Positions 26,901 through 39,900 of a stretch of 64,000 bases of DNA are shown piece by piece. The notes under the pieces were generated by a model. The model was not told where the DNA came from. It saw only the letters and a program-made list of their open reading frames with translations, and searched no databases. Each line of letters opens with the position of its first letter. Within the stretch, counting starts at the first letter, position 1. This DNA is from Acridotheres tristis (Eukaryota; Chordata; Aves; Passeriformes; Sturnidae). The stretch covers positions 45,522,116-45,586,115 of the forward strand of contig CM072919.1 in NCBI GenBank assembly GCA_037013685.1. The letters are read 5' to 3'. The position numbers were made by a program, and so were the translations under genes.

Positions 26901-29900
26901 GGTTAAATCAATAGTTAATGAGGTTCGTCGTATAATTTGAGCTTGTAGTTTGTTTATGCTAGACCAACTTTATCCATACTCCAAACAAATTATCTCTTAT
27001 AATCACCAGCCTGAAGATAAATCTCTAAATGTTTTTCTGATGATAGTGCTGTGGTTGGCAGGTGTTAGAAGTGCCTCCCAGGGACAAAGATTGAAGATGG
27101 GCTTGTTCTCACAAATCCTTCAGGCGAGGTTGTTTAGCTTTCTATCCTGTCATCTGCAGACGAGCCTTGTATGGTGCCCTGCTAATGAAATCTAATAGGC
27201 AAAGGTCATATATCTTTATGAAGAAAAATGCAAAGCTGGTGAGTGATGAATGTGCTTCATGGGGTTCAATGGACGATGCGTAGCAATAAAATCCATGTGC
27301 TTCAAATGGCTTGGCATATCTCTGTCTTTTGTGCCTTAACTACTTTTTATAACAATTCTCATTACTAGTGATGGGAATAAATAAATACAAAAGCAGTTGA
27401 ATGCATACAAAGTTGTCTGTGTAATTAAAGAAATAGGTAGGAGTAATTACTTTTCAGTATTCTTAGCCTGATGAGTGAGATGGCTCACATAATAGTACAC
27501 AGCAGTGTTGTATTTAAATTTGAAAGCTCTATTGAGTAGCAATAGAAGCATACTAACTGGCATGAAAATGTGAAGATTTAGGTAGAGTCTAACATCAGTT
27601 ATAAATCAAAAATACCATTATCAAATGTCAAAATATAATATTAAAAAATGTGGTGCAGTACAAACAAAATATGCTGGTATAAAATTGCAGATAGAACTAC
27701 TAAATAATGTAAGTCAGTGCCTTTAAGAAATTGTTAATCTGAAGTTAGATGGATAAATAAACCAGATATTGTTGAATCACTGCTGTTTTTTAAGAAGTTA
27801 CCAGTTCATTTGCTATAGTTACACTGCTGAGCTAAGAGACAGTTCAATAAATCAACTCAGGCTTGATGGATTTTACAAACCACTGCAATGAGCGCGTGAA
27901 AGAGGAAAGAAATCTCTTAGTATTCCCTCTTTGACAAAAGGATATGCAAAGAGCCTGAATGGATGAATGGTTGATTAATTTTGCCAGAAAATTTCTTGAC
28001 AGCCAGAAATGCGTTTTTGCATTATCATGTTTGCATGGGGATTATTTTGTAAGGTATGAATTACTACGTATAACCTTACACCTGAGACTTAGCTGGCTAA
28101 AAGAGACAGCTCCTGGTCAGTACATGTATGGTTGTGATGTGTCTTGTATTTTAATTCATCACGCTGGCAATTCACCCTTTTGCTTGTTACCACTTGCTAA
28201 TCAGTCAACAGTGAAATCAAATATTGTATGTGACTAAATGAACCTTGCAACTGAAGTGATAGGTTATATCTTTTTCAGTATTTTTTAATTGATTTACAAG
28301 CTATGGAAAAATCAGATGGAAGTTCTTAACCTATAATCAGAAAACAATAATGTAAAGGAGAATAAAAAAGTGTGTTGTAGGCTATGTCCACATGGCTTAT
28401 TGATGAATAAAAAATAACGTTTCTTTTTTTCCTATAAATTTTTGAGGTAAATAATTATTAGATTGTGTAAACTATACTGTAGTTTAGTATGGAGATATTT
28501 ATTTTCATTTTGTGCATGTTTTCTGTGGGGGATCTTTGCTTATTAATATGGGCATAAACAGTTGCCTTTACTTTCAGGCTTTGTATACCTGTGGTTTCAA
28601 AATAAAAGACTTTCTTCTCCATATGCTTTTGTCAAAAAAAAAAGTTCATATTTACTTCAACCTTTAAAATTGTGTGGACGGAGTACATTTCAACATACTA
28701 CATTCCTCTGTACTTCTCTACTTGGAGTAAAAGTCATACTGCTATGATTGCCAGTTTTCTAGTTGGTCCCTTAGCTTATTTTACAGAGGCAGAGTTTTAA
28801 AGACACATTTGAAAAGGAGGTGTCATTTAAGCCTTTAAACTTGAAAATTGCATCTATGTATTTTTTTTGCATTTTAAGCAACTCCAACTACCAGAAATGC
28901 TCAAAATCGGGAGCTTTACCTTTATCAGTCACAGTTTTCCTATTACAGAAAACATCCACTAAAAATAAGACAAATTACAAGCTCTTTGAATTTCTTCCCA
29001 TAGAGATGGAAATAAATGAGTACTTTCACCTCTACACCAGACTACACGATGTACTTTGATGTGCTGTGATTCCTGTACTCCTGCAAAATGTTTTTCTTCT
29101 AGATATTGAAGAAAATACCAATCTAATATTATTATTATATACAGAGGAGTTTGCAGACCATTACCTATGTTTGTTAATGTCTTTAGGCTATGCACTCAAT
29201 GTTTATGTTGTGCAGTGGTGGCAGTGCCTTAACGGGGCTTCATCTCCACCCCTCTAATCTGCTGCATTCTTTGAATACATGTGCACATACCTCGCTGACA
29301 CCGGGGAGCATTTTTGGCTGTTGTATTTCAGAGAGCTAGCTGTACACCTCAGCACTCATGGGGGACTGCCTTCCTTATGGATAAATATTTCTGTTCCTTA
29401 GCTGGGTGACAGTGGTAGACACTGAAGGCGGGTGTTCCAACTCTAGGAAGGTTGCTATAAGCCAAATGGGCCAAGATAATATTCTTATGTTACATGTATA
29501 TCATAATGTCTTCTAGGATACATGAAGATGCTGTACCCCAGCTGCTAAATTCAGAGCTGCCTCAGCTGGTTCTATAAATGGGGAATAATGAAACTCAAGT
29601 TTGGCAGTATACCTGAGGAAAATTTTTCTACCTCAAGTTTTATGAATGAATTGAGACTTCACAGTCTTGCCCAGAAATCATGTGATGTGCTTAATACACA
29701 AAAAAACATGTAAATCTTTGAAAGTTCTACTTAAACACAGGTTAAAATGGACAAGTGTGAATTTGAATATATAGAATTTGTACCTTCATCAAATGGGAGT
29801 AAAACCTGTTTAGCTGCAATCTGAATTCCTAAAGAATGGATCATTGTTAGGACACCATGATGAAATGCACCAATGCTGTAGAAAAGGCACTCTTTCCATT

Positions 29901-32900
29901 ATGAACCTGTCTAAACATGCTTTCATAAAAGAAATCATGCTTTTTTTTTTTTTATTAAAGAGGAATCCTTCTTTTTTCTTCGCTTTCTTTTTATTTATTT
30001 TTTTTTAATTACTCTGCATGTAATGAAAATAATAGACTGTAAAACACGACCGTCATAACAGTACTAAGGGGTGTGAGTGCTAAACTGGCACTCATTGTAT
30101 TATTCAATAAGAGCATTCCAGAGTGCTATAGTATTTGCAGTTCAAATGCTTTCCAATTTAAATTTGGAATGCCTAAAGTTCAGTGTGTGACTGGGGTTGT
30201 CATAGAGCAAATAAGAAAGCTCAAAGATGCCCATTTGCCTACTCTTTAGTTTAGGGCCTAATATCACTTTTGTCTTTGGAGACTGTAGACATAAAGCAGG
30301 ATTTGCTGCTATTTTTGTTCTTTCCAGAAGACTGATGAATATCAATGCAGAAGAGCTATTTGGTACCTCAAAATGCACAATAGAAAAATGCAGTCTTTCC
30401 TTACAGAAAAGGTAGTGATTTTTAATAGAGCATTTTTACTGTTGGTGTTGATAGGAAAAAACAGAGGTGAAACAACAGATACACTTGTTCATGTTTCTGG
30501 AGTCTTATAAACATCATACTGTTTATACTGTTCTTTAAATTTTTAGAGACCTTCACCTGAAAACTTTTTATTAAAAAATTAGTCTTTTTCTGCACTCTTT
30601 TGCCTTGCTTTTTAATTTATTTTTTTAATAAAGGAGGGGGCTTCTAGTAATTAGCTGAATTTACAACAAATGGCACACAGACTGTTAGCTCTGCATGTGT
30701 GCTGCATCATTGGTGTTTACCCTATTATATTGCAATTTAAGTATGTCATAAAGTTTTATCAGTGATCACATAGAAATAAACTGGAATGCAGAAGTACCGA
30801 CCATGAAATATTAAGAGAATGCAGTATGTAGCAGTATGTATGACTTGTGTATTGTGATCATTGCATCAGTTGTGAAAATTATAATGGGATACAATATTCC
30901 TCATTTATATTTTGTGACGGTTGGGTATTTTTAGCAAATGAGTTGTCAGCAGAAAGGCTTCATTAGACCCATCAGGGTATCTGCCCATGAATAACGAATC
31001 CCAAACTGTACTGACAGTTTCCTTGAGCCAAAATGATGGAGCACCTCTGACAAAAGCCATATTGTGCTCCCCATGTGAGAAGTGTGAAGAACAAAAGAGA
31101 CAGTTTGTTCTTAATTTGGTCAGGTTAATATTGACACAGTTAGCTTAGAAGAGTCAGAAGTGTGTGTAATGTACACTTTACATTACTTTGCAGTGATCAC
31201 TTGGGTAATTGGCTGTTGATTTCATGAATCAGTGTTGCAAGAGACAGAGAAGTTACAGATTCTCTTCAGATATTTCTTGGATATTTTGCTTCTTTTAAAG
31301 GATCATCCATGTATATAGTTACATTATCTGTTAAAAAGAGGTTCTTGAGAATCTTGAGAATTGAGAAGAAAGAAAATAGTTTCAGAGAAAGAAATTTCCC
31401 AGCAGTATACAACTTACATAAAATGGTATTTTTCAAAAATGCATAATAACTAAACAGGTCATGTTAAAAAATCCTTCAAAAGTCTCTGGATTTCTTCAAC
31501 TTTCTCATTCTGCTCACCTGATAAGAAAAATATTAGTAAATTTCAGAATGCTTATCATATTGCTGTGTTACAGCAGAAGCTATTTATATGCATTAGACGA
31601 AAGCACCATTTTGTTACACATTATGACACTACATTACTCCAGTGGTTATGTTGCTGTTAACTATGCAAAATAAATGTACTGCTAGATTCTATTTATTTCA
31701 AGTACATACATTTCAAGTATGCTAAAATAAATTTTTTTGTTTATAAGTTATTTAGAGACATTGTAACAGCTAAAAATGTTTACATATGCTGTTTACCTGC
31801 TGTATACTATGTAAATATTAGTTAATACTTAAGCCAGCACATACTAGTAAAAGAAAAGGCGTGTATAAAAATGACCAGTTAACTGTCATTGTTTAGCTAT
31901 CTTAGTATATATCCTGTTATACTAATTCATCAACAGCATATTTTAAATGCTTTTCATTAATTCAGGATGTACTAGCTTAACTGTTGAAATTACTGACATT
32001 TTTTTCATCTCTGAAGCCATTTTTAAATTTTCTGTAAGCATTTATGATACATGCAATGTTCTTGTTAATTTAGGTTAGCAAATTCGTGAGCAAGTCCATA
32101 TATCTTAACATGTTTTTCAATATATGGTCGTTGGTAGTTTTTAAGACTTATTTGCAACTGTCATTTACTTGAATGAATGCTTGTGAAGGGAGCATCTGAA
32201 TTTTGTTGCTGGTAGTAGTTTAAAAGAATGAACTTCAGGGGTGTTTAGGTGAGTTATCAGGGATTTTCAGATGGTTTTGAATCTGCTATAGTTCAGATTT
32301 TTTATTTGAACAGATTTTAATTGTTCCAGCTACAGTTAGGAATGAGATAACTAAGGTGACTTTTTCATGCTCAAGGACATTTTGAAAGTTTCTAATCTAC
32401 CCATTACTTGTGTCTTCAGAAGATTTTACTAGTTCGGACATTCAAAGCTTATTCAGAATAATTCCTCACCATAACCCTCTATTCAGATTTCACATCTGAG
32501 AGTCCACCAATAAACTGGCAGCTGTCTTTGCATTAATCTGTGTGAACTTCACATAAACCTTCACATAAAATTTTTTATGCAAACATCAGAGGGGAACTTC
32601 ATCTCTAGTCACAGAAAGGAATTGATTTCCAAAGAATTTGAGAAATAGATTTTTTTGTTTTAGGTTTAACTTAGAGGGAGGGAGGGCATTTTGTGGACAC
32701 ATTTGAGTAGATTAATAAATAGTATTTACATATTTGTAACAAAAACAGTAATTTATTAGGTAGGAGACTGATGCAGGGGAATAACATGCCAATCTGCACA
32801 TACAGTTGTGCTGTGTTCATGATGAACTGCTGTTTATTCAAGGCCAGTGTAGCTTAGCAGCATCAAAAGAAGTCTTGGCTAGAAGATGACAAAAAATATT

Positions 32901-33197
32901 TTAATACAAACAACAGAAACATAAAGAAGAAAATAAAATTTCTAAGTCTTTGTTCACCAGTAGTTATCAGAAATGAAGGCTGAAAAAAGACATTTACACT
33001 TTGTGCATTATGTTCCCAGTTGAGAAGGGTGGATGTATGATTTATGTTTCAAATTGTATATAACTGGGCTAGTCCAAGTATTAATAAGAATAGGAAACAT
33101 GAGAGTTTACGTCCTGTGTATTTGGTGTGGGCTGTGTGTGAAAGAAGGTAATTTTTTTGATACAAAGAGTGTAAAAATATTTTGCCTCAGTCCTTAC

Positions 33198-33199
<2 letters not shown>

Positions 33200-33228
<29 letters not shown>
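33200..33228. repeat. (GT)14 microsatellite
   Basis: Fourteen uninterrupted GT units. A perfect dinucleotide tract of this length is likely to be polymorphic between individuals. Confidence 0.97.
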
Positions 33229-33230
<2 letters not shown>

Positions 33231-33489
33231 TTTTCGGAAGATTTGCACAATTCAAAGAGCAGGAACAAGGGAATCTATATGAACAATCTATGGTAATTGT
33301 CTGTTACAATAGGGTGACATCATCATGGACACATATAAAGGGCTGCAAAATTAAGTTAGCTTGTGGATTTTGCACCTCAATACTATTATTTTAACATCTG
33401 TTTTTTTAGATGAAATATTGGCATGACAGATTTCATAAAGTATTTTTCTAACAAAAAAACCATGATATATTCAAGAAGTAGCAATAGAC

Positions 33490-35455
33490 GACAGAATTAT
33501 GGAATTGTTAGGGTTGGAAGGACCTCTGGTGATCACCCAGTCCAACTCCCCCACCAAGGCAGGATCACCTGGAGCAGGTGACACAAGAAATGTGTCTACA
33601 TGGGTTTTGAGCGTCTACAGAGAGGGAGACCCCACAACCTCCCCAGGCAGTTGTTCAGTGCTCTGCCACTTTGAGTGTAAAGAAATTCTGCCTCTTGTTG
33701 AGTGACACTTCTTCTGCATAAACTAAGGTTATGCCCATTGCTCCTTGTCTCTGGGCACCACTGAAAAGTCTGGCACCACCCTCCTGACACCCACCTTTGA
33801 GATATTTCTATGTATTAATGAGATCCCCTCTCAGTCTTCTCTTCCCCAGACCCAGCAGATCCAGTTCCCACAGTCTCTTCTCATAAGAGAGAAGCTCCAG
33901 ACCCCTGATCATCCTTGTGGCTCTCCACTGGATCCTCTCCAGTAGCTCCTTGTCTCTCTTGTGCTGAGGAGCCCAGAACTGGACACAGCACTCCAGCTGT
34001 GGCCTCACTAGGGCTGAGGGGCAGGATCACCTCCCTGCACCTGCTGGCCACACTCTTCCCAGTGCACCCCAGGACACTGCTGGCCCTCCTGGCCACAGGG
34101 GCACTGACAGCTCACAGAGAACTCATGATCCAGCAGGAGCCCCAGGTCCTTCTCCACAGAGCTGCTCTGCAGGAGGTCAGCCCCAGCCTGTGCTGGCACT
34201 TGGGGCTGCTCCTCCCCAGGTGCAGGACCCAGCACTTGCCCTTGTTGAGCCTCACTGGGTTTCTCTCTGCCCAACCCTCCGGCTGATCCAGGTCCCATGG
34301 AATGGCAGCAGAGCCTTCAGGTGGATCAGCTACTGCTCCCAGGGTCATCAGTAAACTTGCTAAAGGTGCATTTGATCCCTTCCTCCAGGTCACTGATAAA
34401 CAAGTTGAATAAGACTGGTGCCAGTATTGATCCCTTGGGAATATCACTGACTGCAGGCCTCCTGCTGGACTCTGGTCCACTGATCATGACTCCCCGAGCT
34501 CTGCCTTCAGCCAGTTCTTCATCCACCTCACTGTCCATTCCTCTAACCCACATTTCCTGAGCTTTACCTATGAGGATGTTATGGGAGCCGGTGTCAAAAC
34601 CCTTGCAGAAGCTCAGGTAGACAACATTCATTGCTCTCCCCTTGTCAACCCATCCTGCCATGCCATCACAGAAGTCTATCAGATTGATCTAACCTGATTT
34701 GGCTTTGATGAATCCATCTGACTACCCCTGTGTTCCTGAGGACTTTCTTGTCTTCATTATGCTTTCTGATGATCTGTTCCATCACCTTTCCGGGAACTGA
34801 GGTGAGGCTGGCTAGCTGGTAGTTTCCCAGGTCTCCTTGCCATTTTTGAAGACAGGAGTGACACTGGCCTTCCTTGAATCATCAGGCACCTCTCCCGTTC
34901 TCCCATTCATGATTTTTCAAAGATGATGGGGAGCAGCAGAGCAACAACATCTGCCAGCTCTCTCAGCATCCGTGTGTGCATCCCATCAGATCCCCTGAAT
35001 TTATGGTGCTAAGTCTGCCTAGCTGATCTCTAACCCAACCCTCAACAGCCAAGGGGAAGCCTTTCTTTTTCCAGCTTTCCTCTCTTACCTCTGAGGTCTG
35101 GGACTCATGAGGGCCAGGAAAGCAGTAAAGACATGCAAAGAAGGCATTCAGTAATTTTATATTCTCTGTGTCTTCCATCACCAGAACACCCATCTGATTC
35201 ACCAGTGGCCCCGCATTTTCCCTAATCTTTCTTTTGCTGCTGTTAAAATTGTAAAAGCCCTTCTTGTTGTTCTTGATATCCCTTGCCCAACTCAGTTCCA
35301 AGTGGGCTTTGAGCTTTCCTCGTTGTATCCCTGCAACTCGATGTTCCTTGAGTCCTTCCATGTGGCTTGTCCCTTCTTCCACATTGCATATATTTCTTTC
35401 TTGAGTTTGAATTTTACTAGGAGTTCCGCACTCGTCCATCCAAGTCTCTAACCCC
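33490..35455 (-). mobile_element. CR1 LINE, about 2 kb, linker through RT to 3' end
   Basis: This is the longest recognisable CR1 on the - strand. Its 3' end is at the low coordinate (33490-33560: terminal ATTCCATAATTCTGT-type motif next to the 'ccaaccctaac' UTR block). Reading leftwards from 35455, open pieces give the linker between endonuclease and RT (RDIKNNKKGFYNFNSSKRKIRE... at 34963-35439). The RT core follows at 34326-34661: VVYLSFCKGFDTGSHNIL, then GSILAPVLFNLFISDLEEGI and FTDD in place of the usual FADD. C-terminal pieces lie at 33808-34298. Frameshifts break it into several frames, so it is inactive. It ends only about 330 bp before the PRUNE2 exon at 35787. Confidence 0.95.
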
Positions 35456-35786
35456 CTTTGACCAATTTCTTTTCTCCTAGAGCTTGGAGTGCTTTAAAGC
35501 AAGGTTGCAAAAGCAGGCCACAGGAGCAAGTAAGAATTAAGTTTCACCAGCAGATTCAAAAAGGCAAAACCTACATTAAATATTTTAGTTTTCTTTGATT
35601 ATTGTGCAATGGGACTGCTTCTTGATTTTTATTAGGCACATAGTTGTTTTGACAAGTGAAACGGAATTCTCTTGCTTTTTAGACCTGCTGATGCTTTTAA
35701 CATTTATGGCTATTTTTATGAGAAATTTTGATGAAAAGAATCAGAAGAGTTGCTGACATTTCTTTTAATTTCTTAATGTTTTTCAG

Positions 35787-35945
35787 GACTGCATATTACA
35801 CAGGAGTCTCATTGGTGATCTGAAAGCATTCACAGATAAATATGGGTTTGATGTACTTGTCATTTTGGCCAACTGCTTGTCAGATGAGAAGCAAACAAAA
35901 CAACAAATAGCAGTATACTCGGAAAATGTAGAGCTAGGCAATCAA
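35787..35945 (+). CDS. PRUNE2: PRUNE2 internal exon, end of DHHA2 domain
   Basis: A 159-bp exon of 53 codons, phase 0 at both ends. It is preceded by a pyrimidine tract and TTTCAG and followed by GTAAGT. Translation starts DCILHRSLIGDLKAFTDKYG, then reads FDVLVILANCLSDEKQTKQQ and ends IAVYSENVELGNQ. This is the conserved DHHA2 portion of the PRUNE-like DHH phosphoesterase fold found at the N-terminus of PRUNE2 (BMCC1). PRUNE1 is a cytoplasmic exopolyphosphatase/phosphodiesterase; PRUNE2 is a large cytoplasmic scaffold linked in mammals to nervous-system expression, RhoA signalling and tumour biology. The catalytic DHH residues lie in exons upstream of the window, so activity cannot be judged. 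The frame runs straight into the next exon. Confidence 0.95.
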
Positions 35946-36931
35946 GTAAGTAACTGGAAAAAGAATCAGATGTTTTTCCTGGAAATAAAATGTTGGAGGT
36001 TTTTAAGTAGTCTATATCAAGATGTTGATTACTTAAGTGAGGTCAAAACATAGCAACAGTTGACCAGCAACAGAGCAGCTATTTAAAATGGCTGCATTAT
36101 TTATATAATAAAAGAAAAAAAGATTATAATATTTATTATTGCTTCAGACCAAGCTAATAGAAAAAGATTATGAGAAATACTGAAAGAGGCAAGATTGTTC
36201 AATTCAGTTAAATGTTGTTTTGGGTTATTTTTCCCACTAGTTTTGACTTGGGTTGTATTGTGATTTACACGAATGTGTCTTTGGCAACGAGTGATAAGCA
36301 AACACTTTGTAAATGGTAATGACCAGAACTCATGTATATGTATATGCTATTCCTAAAGAATTCAAGCTTTAAAATCAAAACAAATTATTACTATTGTATA
36401 CATTTGTCCAGAGCTAGGTGTTTTTTTCCATTTTTTTTAAACTATATTTATCCCCAGATAGAAGAGACCATCTCAGTGGAAACTTTTTGAACCTTTTCCT
36501 CAGTCTTGAAGATTTGTGATTTTAGGGACAGGTGGCTAAATGACTCCATTGTTTTCAAGGTCAATATAAATGCATTTATTTATTTTAATAATACAATTAC
36601 CCAATTCTATAAATACATTCCTAAAGTACTATTACATAAATTTTACTTAGATTTCTTAAGGGAACAACCAAACATTTATTTGAATTTTCTGTTACTAACA
36701 AGAAATGAACCAAAAAGTCAAATGGTATGTCTGTCCAATCATATAACACATATTTTGTCTTGATCTTCTGTTGTAATACATCATCTATTTGGGGCTCATA
36801 ATAAGGATGCTACGGTGAAATGGCCAAACAATAGGAAGAGATAGGTATGTCTGTATTACATGATGAAGTAGTAAATATGTGCCTTAAGTCTATGACTGCA
36901 GTGACTTCTGAAATATCCCGTTTTTCAACAG
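35946..36931 (+). other. PRUNE2: PRUNE2 intron, 986 bp
   Basis: Begins GTAAGT and ends TTTTTCAACAG. It is AT-rich with short chance ORFs only. I see no repeat family, RNA gene or regulatory motif worth naming. Confidence 0.93.
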
Positions 36932-39900
36932 ATCTGTTGTGAATTAGAAGAATGTCAGAATCCTTGTTTGGAGCTGGATCCTCTAGAATGTGAATGTGAC
37001 CAAATTCTCATTTATCATCAAGAAAATTCTTCGGTGACCTGTGATCAAATTTTTCTTCTAATTAAAGAAGTTATGAATAGAAGGCAACCAGAAATGGTAT
37101 CAAACAGTAGAACTTCTTCTACTGAAGCTGTTGCTGGAAGTGCTCCACTTTCACAAGGATCTTCTGGTATTATGGAGTTATATGGTTCTGATGTAGAACC
37201 ACAGCCCAGTTCTGCCAATTTTATAGAAAATCCTCAAGACCTAAATGGGTCTGTGCAAGCCCACATTGATGTTAATGTAGACCTTGTGAGTCCAGACAGT
37301 GGCTTGGCTACCATAAGAAGCAGCCGGTCTTCCAAGGAGAGTTCTGTTTTTCTTAGTGATGATAGTCCTGTTGCAGAAGGTGCTGCTTCGCATCACAGTC
37401 TTCTGCCTGGCTTTGATTCCTACAGCCCTATTCCTGAAGGAGCAATAGCTGAAGAACAAAAGTCTCAGTCAGGAAGCAATAGTGATAACTTCAATCTTTT
37501 CAATTTTGATCTAGCACCCATGGTTACAGCTCCATCTGAGTCATCTTCTCATTCTGTTGATTGTTCCCCAGCAGATGACTATTTTCTCAATAATGATTCA
37601 TCAGAAGGCCATCAAGACACTCTGAAGAAAAAACTTGATGAGGCAAACCTATTAGCAAATGATACAATAAAGTATTCAACTGACTTATTTACGACAAAAA
37701 TGGAGGAAGACAGTCTGGCTGAATTTGATGAGAATCCAGGAGAAGTGTGTGAGAAAACTAGTTTGATTGATTTAGTTGAAGGTGATTCTTCTTCACCAGA
37801 AATGTTGAAATCTGCTGATTCAAGAATTCCACCAACTCCTATGAATAGTCTTGTAGATACTTCACCATTAGATAATGGGCAGCCTTTAATTTTCTCACAA
37901 GATGTCATTAAAAAAATTAATGAAATAGATGGCACAAATTACTCTCAGTCTCGTGTTAGGTATGGGAGCTGGTGGGATGGCTTTGACCTAGATTCCAGAA
38001 ATGCTGATGCATGGAGTTCAAGTGAGCAGGAATCTGTATTTCAGAGTCCTGTTTTATGGAAAGATTCTAAAGAAAGTCCCCTGCTACGAGAACATACTGA
38101 TAGAAGAGCCTCAGATTCTGTATTCCTCCAAAAACAGCCAAAGCAAATGGAATATATGAAAGCAGGTCTGTGGGATAATCAGTTTAAACAAGATAATTGG
38201 AACCATGAGAATCAAGAGAAAAACAGTGAACATTCGTATTTGCAAACTGCTTCTTTAGATGAGACAAAGCAAGAAGTGGAGAGCTTTCCAGACGTGTGGA
38301 AGGTCAGCCAGCCAACACCTATGATGTCAGATGCATGGTGTAGTGGTGAAGGAAAAGGCAGCCAGCTAGCTGGAGACTCTTACAAAATCTGGACTGAGTT
38401 TGATGAAGGAAATGCTGGTAGAGCCTCAGAAAATATTTGGAACATGCCCAAAGATAAAGAATTAGAATCAGTGAATGTTCCTGAGGAATGGGCCATATCA
38501 AAAACTGGTTTATCAGATTCTTCAGAAATCACAGTGGACAATGAGATTGAAAATCCAGAAGTGTGGGATAAAGGAAGATATTATTCAATAGAAGACCACG
38601 GAAAATCTGAAAATACAAATTTTATTTTCAACAATATGCAAAATAATTCTAAGTTGAACACAGGGGAAAAAACTGTGTTTGGTGATCCTAAACATAGACC
38701 AAAACAATTTGAAAATATAGATGCCTGGAATATCTATGATAAAAACATCAGAAAAGAAGTAACAGAAGTAGTGGTGCCATGGGAGGATACCTTCTTATAC
38801 AAAAACTCAGATCTTAGTTCCTCAAATATAGCAGAAGATTTAGTTGTTTCTCCACCAGACACCAATTATTCAACATCTGATTCATATATATCGCCTACAT
38901 ATGTGGAAGATGAGAGAGAAAATGAGGACAAGGATTTTAATGAGGAAACAGTTACTGGTAAATTTATGAGCACAAATTTGGCTGAGTCAAAAGTACTTGA
39001 GAAATCAAGTAAGGAACCATTATCTCCTAACAACGTGCCTTTTTCAAATAGTAGAAATACAGATATCTGGAACACTCCCCTAAATAACATTTCCCAATTG
39101 CAAGAAAGAAATTCTGAAATTCCAGTTCTTTCTGACTCTGCTAAACATTTTCTTAATTCAGAACAAACAGCTGATCTGTGTATTTCAACTGAAACATGTA
39201 CCAATAACTTTCCTGTATCTGAAAGCAGAAGAATAATACTGGCATATAATCAAACAGTGAATGACTTATCACCACCACAGAATGAATTAAATACTAGGCA
39301 GAGGGTAGCTGACAATGCAGAAACAGTGGTCAGTGTTCCTGTAGAAGACACAAACACCTCTATGCCAATTTCAGAAAATGAGAATGGTTTGGATCTGAAA
39401 GTATGTGGCTTGGGGAGTGAGATACTTGGTAAGAATGCAGCACAAAACACTGCTGGTATTGATGAAGAGCTGGATATTCAGGATTCAGTGCACGAGCTGA
39501 ACTCGTGGGGTTTACAGAGTGAGCAGGGTCGTGAGGAAGGCTGTGACGATTCCATTGTCATCTCTGAGGAAGGAAAAGAATGTAAGAGAACACATGTGAC
39601 AAGTGGACAGCAGATGATTAATGACATTTGTAATAAACCAGTGCAAGAGGGTAATGAATCTTCAGGTAAAACAGATTTGGAAGAAAACAAGCAAACTATT
39701 GAAGTTGCCACCTCCCAAGAAAAAATGGGAAATAGTGTTAGTTTGGAAGTATTAATCACAGAGAATGTGTCATTTTCCAATCAAAACAATCCAATTAGTC
39801 AGGAAGAGAGAAACGACGTGCTGCAGAATAGTTTAGAATCTTCAAATATTTCTGAAGGAGGCAGATACTATGAATTTTTTTATGACCCCTTACCACAACA

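Larger units (their letters stand above)
1..35786 (+). other. PRUNE2: Long upstream intronic sequence of PRUNE2
   Basis: This stretch ends in a polypyrimidine tract and TTTCAG acceptor directly before the exon at 35787. I looked for further PRUNE2 coding exons (DHH domain and early DHHA2 sequence) and recognised none, so it is at least the 3' part of one long intron. Apart from the CR1 copies, simple repeats and palindromes listed separately, the sequence is AT-rich, low in CpG and without recognisable genes. The sub-stretches 1-3990, 6446-11704, 12381-18589, 19546-20640 and 20930-33199 hold only short chance ORFs and small A/T-rich repeats as far as I can see. In human the antisense lncRNA PCA3 sits in a PRUNE2 intron in this part of the gene; I cannot identify a counterpart here. 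Confidence 0.8.

Noticed and set aside
33915..34286. 123-codon GC-rich ORF on the + strand
   Set aside because: It is antisense to the C-terminal part of the - strand CR1; the repeat explains its composition and lack of stops.
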